Shown here piece after piece: positions 55,384 to 64,000 of a DNA stretch of 64,000 bases (its first letter is position 1; every line of letters begins with the position of its first letter). The stretch covers positions 331,052 through 395,051 of the forward strand of contig CANQNN010000001.1 of NCBI GenBank assembly GCA_947625205.1, written 5' to 3'. The notes below the pieces were generated by a model. The model was given only the letters and a program-made list of their open reading frames with translations, was not told the origin of the DNA and ran no database searches. The position numbers and the translations under genes were made by a program. Source of the DNA: an uncultured Lachnospiraceae bacterium (GTDB lineage Bacteria > Bacillota > Clostridia > Lachnospirales > Lachnospiraceae).

Positions 55384-56916
55384 ATGATTATGCTGAAGGC
55401 TTCCCGGATAAAGAAAGCAGCGTATCTGTATATGTCGCTTCCGGTTATGTGCTTTTTGTTGTTTTATATGAGCTCCTGGGCGGGAATTATCCTGTTTCTG
55501 GTTTTTGCGGCAGTTTTTTTTATGGTCATGCGTGACACATCCATAGACGGGCAGGATCTCCGGACAACGCGGAAATATCTGTTTGTCATGGCGCTGGCAG
55601 TGATCATGTGGACCTATTTTGGCGGACAGGGGAACCTGTATTATCAGAGTGATGACTGGCACTTCAGAAATGCGATTTACAGGGACTTATTATATCGGGA
55701 CTGGCCTGTAACTTATCCGGCGTCACACAAAGCGCTGGTGTATTACATAGGGCACTGGCTTCCGCCTGCCATACTGACTAAAGGTATCGGCGTGATCGTA
55801 CCTTCGATTTGCGGTACGGAGTTGATGTTTCGGATAGGAAACATGCTTCTGTGGCTTTGGACGGCGGTCGGCGTTTTTATTGCGGAGTGTCTTCTGGCTG
55901 TCTATGCGCGGACTCGGGGGAAAAAGATATTGATGGTTCCCGTTATCCTTGTCTTGTTTAGCGGTCTGGATATCATAGGCGTGCTGCGGGATATTGTAAA
56001 GTACGGATGGACGTTTGAGGAGCTGCATATTGAGTGGTGGAGTCAGGAACTGCAGTTCAGCAGTTTGACGACTTGTCTGTTCTGGGTTTTTAACCAGACC
56101 GTCATACCGTGGATCGTGATATTGTGCCTGTTAGACGGGAAAAGAATAAATCAGTTTGTCTTTATGGGATCATGTGCGTTTGCGGCGGGACCGATGCCGT
56201 TTGTAGGGATCGTTGTTTATATGACGGTCTATGCGGTATATCGCGGAACATTAATGTTTATGCAGGGAAAGGGCAGAGCGTTTATGCAGGAGCTTTTCAG
56301 TTGGGAAAATTTGCTGGCGCTTGTGATCATGCCTGTTTTTATGATCTACTACAGCTCTAACAGCGCCGTCATCACAGGAGCGGAAGATCCTGAAGCGGTT
56401 TCCCTGTCGGTGTTTACTCTTTCACACATTACTTTTGACGATGTGAAAGAAATATTTTTCTTTCTGCTGGTAGAAGCGGGAGTATATCTGTTTATTTTGT
56501 ATCGGAGATACAAGCAGGATATTTTTTTCTATATCACGGTGGGTTCTGTCATGCTTGCGCCGCTGGTCAGGGTCGGTAACGGAACCGATTTTGTGATGAG
56601 GTTCTCCATTCCCGCAATTATGGTGATGGCCGCCATGACAGTAAGATCCCTGACGGATAATGACGGATTTTGTGAAAAAAAAGACAGGATATGCAGTGTT
56701 TTATTGCGGATATGCATTGGAATAGGGGCGGTGACGACCCTCACGGAGTTTGCCAGAGGATATCAAGCCATGCTTCAAAACGGAAGGATCGTGAATGTGG
56801 CAGATGATTTGAAGACGATGGAACGGGATGATATCGTGGATGCGTTAGAACGGAATATCGTGGCGTATGATTATGAAAACAATGTTTTTTTTCGGTATCT
56901 TGCACCGGGGAAATGA
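55384..56916 (+). CDS. Polytopic membrane protein of the glycan cluster (GT-C-like, family not recognised)
   Basis: 510 aa with about eleven hydrophobic helices. An acidic motif in the first large external loop, YQSDDWHFRNAIYRD, is reminiscent of the Asp-rich loop of GT-C glycosyltransferases; further marks are SHKALVYYIGHWLPPAIL and ELHIEWWSQELQFSSLTTC. The C-terminal ~60 residues are soluble. It begins 13 bases after gtrA. A role as polymerase or as side-chain glycosyltransferase is possible; sequence alone does not decide. Confidence 0.7.
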   Translation: MIMLKASRIKKAAYLYMSLPVMCFLLFYMSSWAGIILFLVFAAVFFMVMRDTSIDGQDLRTTRKYLFVMALAVIMWTYFGGQGNLYYQSDDWHFRNAIYRDLLYRDWPVTYPASHKALVYYIGHWLPPAILTKGIGVIVPSICGTELMFRIGNMLLWLWTAVGVFIAECLLAVYARTRGKKILMVPVILVLFSGLDIIGVLRDIVKYGWTFEELHIEWWSQELQFSSLTTCLFWVFNQTVIPWIVILCLLDGKRINQFVFMGSCAFAAGPMPFVGIVVYMTVYAVYRGTLMFMQGKGRAFMQELFSWENLLALVIMPVFMIYYSSNSAVITGAEDPEAVSLSVFTLSHITFDDVKEIFFFLLVEAGVYLFILYRRYKQDIFFYITVGSVMLAPLVRVGNGTDFVMRFSIPAIMVMAAMTVRSLTDNDGFCEKKDRICSVLLRICIGIGAVTTLTEFARGYQAMLQNGRIVNVADDLKTMERDDIVDALERNIVAYDYENNVFFRYLAPGK

Positions 56917-56933
56917 ATATGTGAGGGATAAAA

Positions 56934-58091
56934 ATGTCTTTGTGTAAATACGATAAGATTATCATAGGCGGCGGGTTATACGGTTTATATTCTGCATTAT
57001 ATTGCGGAAAAAAAGGAGAAAAAGTTCTGGTCCTGGAATATGATGACAAATCTTTTGAAAGAGCCACCTATATTAACCAGGCAAGAGTACACAGAGGGTA
57101 TCATTATCCAAGGTCCTATTCAACGGCAAAAAAATCAGCGGATTATTTTTCACGTTTCAATGAAGATTATGGCTTCTGTATTAATGGTAAATTTCGTAAG
57201 ATTTATGCGACATCGGCAAAGTTTTCCTATACAAACGGCAGTGAATTCCAGAAATTCTGTGAAAATGCCGGCATACCATGCACAGTGTTTCCAGAACAGT
57301 TATTGTTTAATAACGGGATGATCGACGGCGCTTTTTTGACAGAAGAATATACTTACGATGCCGGGATCTTGCTGCAATATTTCAGTGAGCAGATCGTGGA
57401 AAACAAAAATATTGATGTTGTGTATCATGCGCGTATGGATAAAGTATATAAATCAAATGGCGAGTGGATCATAGAAGTCAGAAATTATGGCACTTGCCAT
57501 GCGCCGTTTGTCCTGAATGCTTCCTATGCATCCGTTAATCAGATATTAAGATCGTTTGACGCGTCATATGCGCCGTTTAAGATCAAGTATGAACTGTGTG
57601 AGATCATTCTATGCAATGTAAATGATAAGCTAAGAGAATATGGAATTACAGTGATGGACGGACCTTTTTTTTCTCTCATGCCTTTCGGAAAAACCGGCTA
57701 TCATTCTCTTACGGCGGTCTGTCATACACCACATGAAACCTGTTATGAGTGGTATCCGGCGTTCCGGTGTCAGAAGGATAATGATCAGAATTGTTCACAA
57801 TGGCAGCTTGGAAATTGTAATCTGTGCAAAGCAAAGCCGGAATCAGCATGGCCGTATATGTCAGGTTTGGCGCATAAGTATTTGAGAGAAGACTATCAAT
57901 TTGAATATGTTAAATCTTTGTTTTCCATGAAACCGATCCTGGAGGCTTCTGAGGTAGATGATTCCCGGCCTACTGTGATTAGAGTGGAATCGGCAGATCC
58001 TGTTTTTGTCAGTGTTTTATCAGGGAAGATCAACACGGTCTACGATTTGGATGCTGTTTTGGATGGAAAATATAAGGAGAATGGTACGTGA
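56934..58091 (+). CDS. FAD-dependent oxidoreductase (DAO-like) in glycan cluster
   Basis: 385 aa. The Rossmann FAD motif GGGLYGLYSALYCGKKG lies near residues 12-28, with the acidic ribose ligand in LEYDD. A YINQARVHRGYHYPRS segment follows, resembling the substrate region of D-amino-acid-oxidase-type flavoproteins. A distinctive Cys cluster (FRCQKDNDQNCSQWQ and NCNLCKAK, about 279-302) is not expected in that family and could bind metal. The substrate is unknown; a redox step on an amino- or keto-sugar is one option. It overlaps the next gene by 4 bases (GTGA), showing translational coupling. Confidence 0.75.
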   Translation: MSLCKYDKIIIGGGLYGLYSALYCGKKGEKVLVLEYDDKSFERATYINQARVHRGYHYPRSYSTAKKSADYFSRFNEDYGFCINGKFRKIYATSAKFSYTNGSEFQKFCENAGIPCTVFPEQLLFNNGMIDGAFLTEEYTYDAGILLQYFSEQIVENKNIDVVYHARMDKVYKSNGEWIIEVRNYGTCHAPFVLNASYASVNQILRSFDASYAPFKIKYELCEIILCNVNDKLREYGITVMDGPFFSLMPFGKTGYHSLTAVCHTPHETCYEWYPAFRCQKDNDQNCSQWQLGNCNLCKAKPESAWPYMSGLAHKYLREDYQFEYVKSLFSMKPILEASEVDDSRPTVIRVESADPVFVSVLSGKINTVYDLDAVLDGKYKENGT

Positions 58092-59089
58092 AAGAAGTTA
58101 ATTTTATATCCTGTGTTATTTATCTGCATAAAATCCACAATAAACAGGACGGCGAAAAATTTGTTGAAAATTTGTATCATGGCCTGCTTCAGAATTTTAA
58201 AAATTATGAAGTGATTCTCGTGAACGATTCCTGCCGCGGCGATGAACTTTCGGATTTTATCAATATGCTGTGTGTACGAATCAGCAGAAATGATATTACG
58301 ATTATTGATATGGCGGATTATTCAGGAATAGAGAATTCAATGCTTGCAGGGGATGATCTGGCAATCGGCGATTATATTTTTGAATTTGAAGTCCTGGGTG
58401 TGTCGTATCCGCAGGAATTGCTGATGGACATATATCACAAATGTCAAACCGGTTATGATATTGTTTCGGCGAGACCAGAGCATAATAAATATTTTGCATC
58501 CAAAATTTTTTATGCGCTGTATAACATGGGAGTCGATAAACAAAACCGGATCTATTCGGAAACCTTCCGCGTGATTTCACGCAGGGCGTATAACCGGGTT
58601 TCAGCATTTGGGAAAATCATACCGTATCGTAAAACCTTCTATGCTTCCTGTGGTCTGCGACGCTATGCGATAGTATATGATAATTCGTCTTACGGACGAA
58701 AGGAAAGAATAGATCATTCCGAGATGGCATATAAGATCAGGCTTGCGATCAATTCTCTGCTGATGTTTACGAAAACACCCCGTCGCTTTATATTGGGCAT
58801 CAGCCTTTGCTTTCTGTTGTTATTTGTAACCATTGCGTACAGGGCATTTGATTATTATTTTCATAGTCAGGAGGTCGTTCCGGGCTGGACGACCACCATG
58901 CTGTATTTGTCGGCGGCTTTCTTCGGGATATTTGTGATCATGGCGGTCGTAATAAAGTATCTGTCACTGATACTGAATACAATATTAAAAAATAAGAGTT
59001 ACCATGTGGAGTCCGTATATAAAAGCACAAACGACACAGAAATGAATAGAACGCATGGCAAACAGGAAACGGAGAAAGTGGAAATATGA
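58088..59089 (+). CDS. Degenerate GT2-like glycosyltransferase with C-terminal membrane helices
   Basis: 333 aa. The first ~220 residues follow the GT-A layout of DPM1/GtrB-type enzymes (YEVILVNDSCRGDE, then a DYSGIENSMLAGDDLAIGDY segment aligned to the usual NxGxxxAxxxG), but where the DxD/DADLQ metal motif belongs the protein reads FEFEVLGVSYPQE. Two transmembrane helices (about 233-255 and 270-295) and a charged tail follow. The start is GTG, overlapping the FAD gene stop. The intact paralogue starts at 59086, overlapping by 4 bases. It may be a non-catalytic partner or a shifted-specificity enzyme. Confidence 0.75.
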   Translation: MKEVNFISCVIYLHKIHNKQDGEKFVENLYHGLLQNFKNYEVILVNDSCRGDELSDFINMLCVRISRNDITIIDMADYSGIENSMLAGDDLAIGDYIFEFEVLGVSYPQELLMDIYHKCQTGYDIVSARPEHNKYFASKIFYALYNMGVDKQNRIYSETFRVISRRAYNRVSAFGKIIPYRKTFYASCGLRRYAIVYDNSSYGRKERIDHSEMAYKIRLAINSLLMFTKTPRRFILGISLCFLLLFVTIAYRAFDYYFHSQEVVPGWTTTMLYLSAAFFGIFVIMAVVIKYLSLILNTILKNKSYHVESVYKSTNDTEMNRTHGKQETEKVEI

Positions 59090-60018
59090 AATTATCGATT
59101 ATTGTACCTGTCTACGAGGATGGCAATTTTCTGGAAACCTTATATAAGGACCTGTATCAGAAGGTGTTTGCAAAGGCCGACTTCGAATATGAATTGATAT
59201 TCGTAAATGACGGTTCGTCTGACGATACGCTGGATCACATGATACGGCTCAAGGAAAGAGATCCTCATATTAAAGTTTGCAGTCTGTCGCGTAATTTTGG
59301 ATCTCATGCCGCAGTTCTGTGCGGAATTGCTACCAGCACAGGTGATTGTATTTGCATTAAAAATGCAGATCTGCAGGAACCTTCCGAATTGATTCCGGAT
59401 ATGGTAGGTAAATGGAGAGAAGGAAACGATGTTATTCTTGCAGTCAGACAGCAGAGAGAAGAATCAAGGCAGCAGATTTTTTTTGCCAATTTCTATTATA
59501 AACTTGTCCGGGGTTTGATAAATGACAGGATGCCGAAAAACGGATTTGATATTTTTCTGATAGACCGAAAGGCAGCAGATGTTTTATTGAAGCTGGACGA
59601 AAGAAATTCCTCTATTGGGATGCAGATCCTGTGGAGCGGTTTTCGAACGGCATATGTCCCCTACATACGGTCGGAACGCAAGGAAGGAATCAGTAAATGG
59701 ACGTTGAAAAAAAAGCTTCGTCTGGTTATGGACACCTTTTTCAGTTTTTCGACGGCGCCGGTTAAATTGCTTAGCAGTATAGGTTTTCTGCTGGCTGGAT
59801 GCGGTGGAGCGGCGGATGTGATCCTGCTGATCATAAAGTTGTTTACGGATCGCAGTATTTCCGGTATGCTTCTGGGATTCTTTTTCCTTTTGCTGTGTTT
59901 CGGGCTCCTGTTGATCGCTGACGGAATATTGGGAGAATACCTTTGGCGTATTTTGGATGCAAGCCGGAACAGACCGGTATACATACAGGAAGATATAGAA
60001 AAAGGCGGGAGAGACTAA
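59086..60018 (+). CDS. GT2-family glycosyltransferase, GtrB/DPM1 type
   Basis: 310 aa: GT-A domain with [46 protein letters not shown] and the metal motif NADLQEP (first Asp replaced by Asn, but the DLQ core kept), then [18 protein letters not shown] before two transmembrane helices (about 220-245 and 260-283). It probably loads a sugar onto undecaprenyl phosphate, with GtrA as flippase. Overlap of 4 bases with the preceding gene. Confidence 0.9.
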   Translation: MKLSIIVPVYEDGNFLETLYKDLYQKVFAKADFEYELIFVNDGSSDDTLDHMIRLKERDPHIKVCSLSRNFGSHAAVLCGIATSTGDCICIKNADLQEPSELIPDMVGKWREGNDVILAVRQQREESRQQIFFANFYYKLVRGLINDRMPKNGFDIFLIDRKAADVLLKLDERNSSIGMQILWSGFRTAYVPYIRSERKEGISKWTLKKKLRLVMDTFFSFSTAPVKLLSSIGFLLAGCGGAADVILLIIKLFTDRSISGMLLGFFFLLLCFGLLLIADGILGEYLWRILDASRNRPVYIQEDIEKGGRD

Positions 60019-60019
60019 C

Positions 60020-61123
60020 ATGGTTATCAAACAAAACAGGATGGACCGCAGCTTTGCTGCGCATAAGAATGAGTATTTGGAAAAAGCCGCTGAAGTCATG
60101 GCGTCGGGAAATTATATTCTGGGAAATGAAGTTGAAAACTTTGAAAAGGAATTTGCCGCATACAATCATGCAAAATATTGTGTCGGACTGGCAAGCGGAC
60201 TGGATGCGCTGCAGCTGGCGGTCCGTGCTCTGGGAATCGGTGAGGGAGATGAAGTGCTGGTACAAGGCAATACGTTTATTGCCAGTATTATGGGTATTTC
60301 CATAAATGGCGCCATTCCGATTTTTGTGGAGCCTGATGAATTCTATACTATTGATGCGTCTAAACTGGAAGAAAAAATTACGAGCAGAACAAAGGCGATC
60401 ATGGTCGTTCATTTATACGGTCAGATCTCTGAAATGGATACGATCATGCAGATCGCGCATAAGCATCATCTGAAGGTAATAGAGGACTGTGCGCAGGCAC
60501 ACGGAGCGGCGATGAATGGGATAAAAGCCGGACATTTTGGCGATATAGGCTGCTATTCTTTTTATCCGTCCAAAAATTGCGGCGGTTTTGGAGATGGCGG
60601 CGCTATCGTTACGGATCATGAAGAGTATGCCCGCAGGATCCGGATGCTGCGCAATTACGGAAGCGAAAAAAGGTATTATAACGAGGAAGTGGGGATCAAT
60701 TCCCGACTGGATGAAATGCAGGCGGCATTTCTACGGATCAAACTCAAATATCTGGACGAGGTAAATGCGCAGCGCAGCAGAATATGCGGTCGCTATTTGC
60801 AATATATCGACAATGCTCTGATCGAGCTGCCTAAGATACGCAGTCAGCATGGAACGGTATGGCACCAGTTTGTTATACGTTGTCAGTGCAGGGATGAATT
60901 GATAAGTTATCTGGACAAGCATGATATTCAGACGATCATCCATTACCCGATCCCGCCGCACTTGTCGAAAGCATACGCTTATCTAGGTATGAAAGAAGGA
61001 AGTATGCCTGTTACGGAGCGGTATGCGAAAGAGGTTTTGTCCCTGCCTGTTTATGAAGGCATGACAGATGAGGAACAGGATCATGTAATAGAGACAATAA
61101 ACAAATTCTGCACCGAAAAGTAA
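60020..61123 (+). CDS. DegT/DnrJ/EryC1/StrS sugar aminotransferase
   Basis: PLP-dependent enzyme that transfers an amino group to a nucleotide-linked ketosugar. 367 aa with [43 protein letters not shown] and the PLP Lys in [15 protein letters not shown]. Further [25 protein letters not shown] and [12 protein letters not shown] motifs are as in ArnB/FdtB-like enzymes. It implies an aminosugar in the surface glycan. It lies 1 base after the GT2 stop. Confidence 0.93.
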   Translation: MVIKQNRMDRSFAAHKNEYLEKAAEVMASGNYILGNEVENFEKEFAAYNHAKYCVGLASGLDALQLAVRALGIGEGDEVLVQGNTFIASIMGISINGAIPIFVEPDEFYTIDASKLEEKITSRTKAIMVVHLYGQISEMDTIMQIAHKHHLKVIEDCAQAHGAAMNGIKAGHFGDIGCYSFYPSKNCGGFGDGGAIVTDHEEYARRIRMLRNYGSEKRYYNEEVGINSRLDEMQAAFLRIKLKYLDEVNAQRSRICGRYLQYIDNALIELPKIRSQHGTVWHQFVIRCQCRDELISYLDKHDIQTIIHYPIPPHLSKAYAYLGMKEGSMPVTERYAKEVLSLPVYEGMTDEEQDHVIETINKFCTEK

Positions 61124-61147
61124 TACTGTAGGAAGGTAATTACTGTA

Positions 61148-62959
61148 ATGAGAGTGAAAGTATATAACAACGTAAAAAGAGCGATCGCGCTTTGTATATT
61201 GTTTCTTCTTTTCTGGGAGGCCTATGCGGTGATCCGTTATCGGGAGGCGTTGTTTTTCCTGCGTTTTATGCGGGGCGGATATTATTCTTTTACCGAATAT
61301 GTGCTGCTGCTTTTGGCTGCACTCCTTGTTTACGGCGTTCTGTCTTCAAAATATGACCGTTCCGTATACCGACAGCTGCAGGGCGGCTGGAAGGATTTTA
61401 CAGATATATGGAAAAATATTGTAAAGCCTCTGGAGAATGCAAAATATACGGCAATATTGTCTTTGCTTTTTTTAGCTGTTTTCGGCTATGAGATTTTCAA
61501 TTTCACTTTGTCATTAGATGAAGAATTTCAATTTGCGGGATTGAGTGAAAATGAAGGCTGGTGTTATGAAGGACGGTTTTCTATTACCGTCCTGAAGGAT
61601 TTATTAATGGAATTTGGGATGTATCAGCCCTGTCTTTCCAATCTGCTGGGTGCTGTCTTGCTGGTTTTGACAGGACTGTGCGTGTTCTCTCTTATTAAAG
61701 ACAAACTCAGGGGTAAAAAACTTAACGACTATCTGAGCCTTGTCTTTCTTGCAGGTTTTTTATCTTTCCCGTCGGTCATAGCAGAGTCACAGTCTATTAG
61801 CACATATTGTATTGAAATATCGTTCGGTATGTTTTGTACAGCGCTGGCTGTGATTTATCTGGATCGTTATTATATGACAAAGGAAAAAAGAAATATCGTA
61901 TTCAATATCGTCTTGCTCGCTTTTGCTATTGGCATATATCAGGCTATGACAGGACTGTATATTACGCTGGTGCTTATATATTTTCTGACTACCGTCTTTG
62001 CTGAACAAGAGGTGTCCAATGAGAAAGCCGGTGCTTTTTTAAGGAGGATCATATCATCGGCAATATTTTTTTTAATGGCTATGGCAGTGTTTTATCTGGT
62101 TTATAAGGCTGCCACAACTATCCACCATGTCGAGAGCAGTATAGAATATATCAATGAACAGTCCGGCTGGGATTTGGAATACGGAATTTTCAAGAGTTTT
62201 GCCAGAAGTGTGGAGCAGCTCACGGCGACCTTGTTTCAGACGCAGATACCCGGCATTAAGTTCTTCGCATATTATATGGTTGTCGGATCGCTGCTTACGA
62301 TTTTTTTCATGATCGCATATCCGAATTTAAAAGGCGCCATATGCGGCGGTCTTGTCGTTCTCATTACATTATCGGGATATATTATGTGGCTCGGACTGGC
62401 GGCGACCTCGCTTCCATTCAGGGTATGGCTGGCTTCACCGGCGGTTTGCGGATTTTTATACTTTATGGCGGTTTATGTGGCAAGGACACATTTTCACAGG
62501 AAGTATTATCTGCTCTGCCAGATAGCGGTTGCGATTATTCTGTTCCGGCAGGTGCAGACGGTCAATGAATTATTTTATAACGATCATGTCAGGATGGAGA
62601 AAGATGTCGCGTTCGCGAGAGAACTGTATCACGATATATGTTATGAAGTAGGCATACCGAATGCGGATACGCCCATTGTATTGATTGGAACAGTTGATTT
62701 AGGGGCGGATAATGCTATTGTTCAGAATCCATACACGGATAAATACTGGGGTGGTAACTGTCTGGGATATTCTTTGTGGAGGCGGGCACAGGAACCGTTA
62801 CGTATGAATGGGTTTTATTATGTGCTGGGATATACGCTGAATTTTTATAGTTGTTACGATGCCGATGTTATTGCGTATGCGCAGTCTGATATGACTGTTT
62901 ATCCGCAGAAGGGCTCGATTGCTCTGATGAACGGAATCGTTTATGTACGGTTACAGTAA
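61148..62959 (+). CDS. GtrII-like glucosyltransferase-family membrane protein
   Basis: 603 aa with about eleven transmembrane helices followed by a soluble C-terminal domain of ~130 residues. The catalytic-type loop carries LSLDEEFQFAG, similar to the acidic loop of GtrII (glucosyl transferase GtrII family), and a SYPSVIAES-like segment reads LSFPSVIAESQSISTY. With GtrA and a GtrB-type GT2 in the same cluster, it would be the third partner, which transfers the flipped sugar to the polymer. AT-rich like the flanking genes. Confidence 0.78.
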   Translation: MRVKVYNNVKRAIALCILFLLFWEAYAVIRYREALFFLRFMRGGYYSFTEYVLLLLAALLVYGVLSSKYDRSVYRQLQGGWKDFTDIWKNIVKPLENAKYTAILSLLFLAVFGYEIFNFTLSLDEEFQFAGLSENEGWCYEGRFSITVLKDLLMEFGMYQPCLSNLLGAVLLVLTGLCVFSLIKDKLRGKKLNDYLSLVFLAGFLSFPSVIAESQSISTYCIEISFGMFCTALAVIYLDRYYMTKEKRNIVFNIVLLAFAIGIYQAMTGLYITLVLIYFLTTVFAEQEVSNEKAGAFLRRIISSAIFFLMAMAVFYLVYKAATTIHHVESSIEYINEQSGWDLEYGIFKSFARSVEQLTATLFQTQIPGIKFFAYYMVVGSLLTIFFMIAYPNLKGAICGGLVVLITLSGYIMWLGLAATSLPFRVWLASPAVCGFLYFMAVYVARTHFHRKYYLLCQIAVAIILFRQVQTVNELFYNDHVRMEKDVAFARELYHDICYEVGIPNADTPIVLIGTVDLGADNAIVQNPYTDKYWGGNCLGYSLWRRAQEPLRMNGFYYVLGYTLNFYSCYDADVIAYAQSDMTVYPQKGSIALMNGIVYVRLQ

Positions 62960-62998
62960 AATTGCAGATATACTGATGAAAAAGGAGAAACAATATTA

Positions 62999-63382
62999 AT
63001 GATTCGATGGATAAATGTTTTGAAAGGGATATGCGCTTTGCTGGTAGTTGTTGCACACTCCCAAAAACCGGCCTTCTTGAGTGTTCTTCTTGTTCCGGTT
63101 TTCCTGTCCGGTTTCTTTTTCGCCAGCGGCTATACTTACCGGGGAAAAGAAAAATATGTTTTAAAGGAATGTCTTAAAACAGTTAAAATCATGCTTGAGA
63201 TTACAATCGTGGAAACGATACTGATGGAATTGATTTATGCTACGGTATGGAGCACTCAATGGGAAGTGTGGGTTTCTGTTCCGTTTTTTATTAGAGTAAA
63301 AAACTTTTTTTGTGATTTATGGTTCTTTCCATGTATGTTGATGGCAAAAATAATCTTTCATTTTATTCATAACTCAAACTTC
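62999..63382 (+). pseudogene. Acyltransferase-3 family protein, truncated by IS insertion
   Basis: The frame reads ~125 residues of an integral membrane acyltransferase and then stops at 63400 after a nonsense tail. WINVLKGICALLVVVAHSQ is the typical N-terminal motif with the active His. SGFFFASGYTY and the DLWFFPCMLMAKIIFHF segment follow in the usual order. Members are normally 320-380 aa, so about two thirds is missing. The break lies between about 63365 and 63384, where the IS begins. The original role was probably O-acetylation of the glycan. Confidence 0.85.
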
Positions 63383-63383
63383 C

Positions 63384-63399
63384 CACACCATTTGGTGTG
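63384..63399. repeat. 7-bp inverted repeat at the IS left end
   Basis: CACACCA-TT-TGGTGTG is a compact palindrome next to the insertion point. It could be part of the terminal inverted repeat or a hairpin that blocks read-in transcription into the transposase gene. Confidence 0.6.
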
Positions 63400-63506
63400 A
63401 TGAACCTTGAAAAATCAATACTTTAGCCAATAAAAATGGCACAAACCCGGCCTTGGTGGTATAATTGAATTGCCAAAAACAATCACACAGCAAGGAGATT
63501 TATGCC

Positions 63507-64000
63507 ATGTCCAGTATACCACAGAATGCTCATAATGAAAACGAAATTTCTGGTTTTGTTTCAAAATTTATGAAAGACTTCCAGGTCGGGAGGCTGCTGT
63601 TCAAATGCAATGCTGGTAAAGAAAAAGGAATTCCTGTTATGGATATCTTCCGTTATCTGCTTTGCCTGATGTTTGCCGACAGGAGCATGTATATGCAGAT
63701 GAAAACGGATACCTTTCAGGAGCGCTTCTCTAAAAACACGGTTTACCGTTTCCTGAACAGCGCGAAAACAAACTGGCAGCGTTTTACGACCCTTCTATCC
63801 GCGCGGATCATCTGCGGTTTTATGAAGCCCTTGACCAGCGATGACCGCAAAGACGTATTCATTATTGATGACAGCCTGTATGACCGCTCCCGTTCCAGGA
63901 ACACGGAACTGCTGGCAAAAGTGTTTGACCATTGCTCCATGAAATTCAAGCGGGGATACCGCATGCTCACACTCGGCTGGTCGGATGGGAATTCTTTCGT
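63507..64000 (+). CDS. IS4-family transposase, N-terminal part (3' end outside window)
   Basis: The frame from ATG 63507 stays open to the window edge (164 codons). It reads FVSKFMKDFQVGRLLFKCNA, MDIFRYLLCLMFADRSMYMQ, KNTVYRFLNSAKTNWQRF, then the DDE-type segment VFIIDDSLYDRSRSRNTELL with the first catalytic Asp and FDHCSMKFKRGYRMLTLGWSDG with the downstream part. This matches IS4-like transposases common in gut Firmicutes. An ATG at 63502 in another frame closes quickly. Intactness cannot be judged. Confidence 0.88.
   Translation, partial: MSSIPQNAHNENEISGFVSKFMKDFQVGRLLFKCNAGKEKGIPVMDIFRYLLCLMFADRSMYMQMKTDTFQERFSKNTVYRFLNSAKTNWQRFTTLLSARIICGFMKPLTSDDRKDVFIIDDSLYDRSRSRNTELLAKVFDHCSMKFKRGYRMLTLGWSDGNSF

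Larger units (their letters stand above)
63380..64000 (+). mobile_element. IS4-like insertion sequence, left part (right end outside window)
   Basis: The sequence from about 63380 carries a terminal palindrome, an internal -10 (TATAAT, 63460-63465), an AAGGAG RBS and the transposase. The left boundary is judged from where the acyltransferase reading breaks; it is accurate only to ~15 bases. The right end and any target duplication lie beyond the window. Confidence 0.8.

Overview
The window reads as a chromosomal segment of a Gram-positive clostridium, most likely a Lachnospiraceae member. Supporting signs are PolC-type DNA polymerase III, the MEP isoprenoid genes dxr and ispG inside a pyrH-frr-uppS-cdsA-dxr-rseP-ispG-polC run, the rimP-nusA-rnpM-L7Ae-infB-rbfA operon, bactofilin, a folB-folK fusion, DUF5050 and DUF815 proteins, and strong GGAGG-type ribosome binding sites. 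Most of the window is moderately GC-rich. The last ~9 kb is clearly more AT-rich. This is an inference from gene content; no rRNA gene is present.

Layout. 1-6110: the 3' end of tsf and its terminator, then a FecCD-type iron/siderophore ABC transporter (lipoprotein, permease, ATPase), a membrane-anchored polysaccharide deacetylase and a bactofilin, which together separate tsf from pyrH. 6179-19069: pyrH, frr, uppS, cdsA, dxr, rseP, a PP2C phosphatase / Ser-Thr kinase pair, ispG and polC. 19149-31769: tRNA-Glu(CTC), a YbaK-type deacylase, the rimP-nusA-infB-rbfA-nrnA-truB-ribF translation and RNA block, a Na/phosphate cotransporter and a secreted SH3-NlpC/P60 hydrolase. 32045-37836: rpsO, pnp and an HD-GYP response regulator on the plus strand, with pyrI, pyrB and a nitroreductase on the minus strand. 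38104-51008: small membrane proteins, the folate genes folC-folE-folP-folBK, a DUF5050 protein (minus), pheA, a DUF815 ATPase, a ppx/ppk polyphosphate pair, maf and a small acidic protein. 51191-52318: an XRE regulator divergent from an unrecognised secreted protein, with a two-site palindromic operator between them. 52404-64000: an envelope polysaccharide cluster (three large membrane GT-C/GtrII-like proteins, GtrA, two GT2 enzymes, a FAD oxidoreductase, a DegT aminotransferase, a broken acyltransferase) ending in an IS4-like element that runs off the window.

The non-coding sequence is unusually informative. A promoter plus intrinsic terminator precedes rimP-nusA. A ~30-bp stem precedes pnp. 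A folded leader precedes rpsO. A WalR-type direct repeat sits just downstream of a consensus promoter for the cell-wall hydrolase. A U-tailed 15-bp palindrome abuts pyrB. Palindromic operators lie in the XRE/secreted-protein promoter. A G9 tract within a hairpin precedes the first glycan gene. No CRISPR array, prophage or defence system was recognised. The least explained loci are the XRE/secreted-protein pair, the glycan cluster with its degenerate GT2 paralogue, and the kinase/phosphatase pair with an altered PP2C metal motif.
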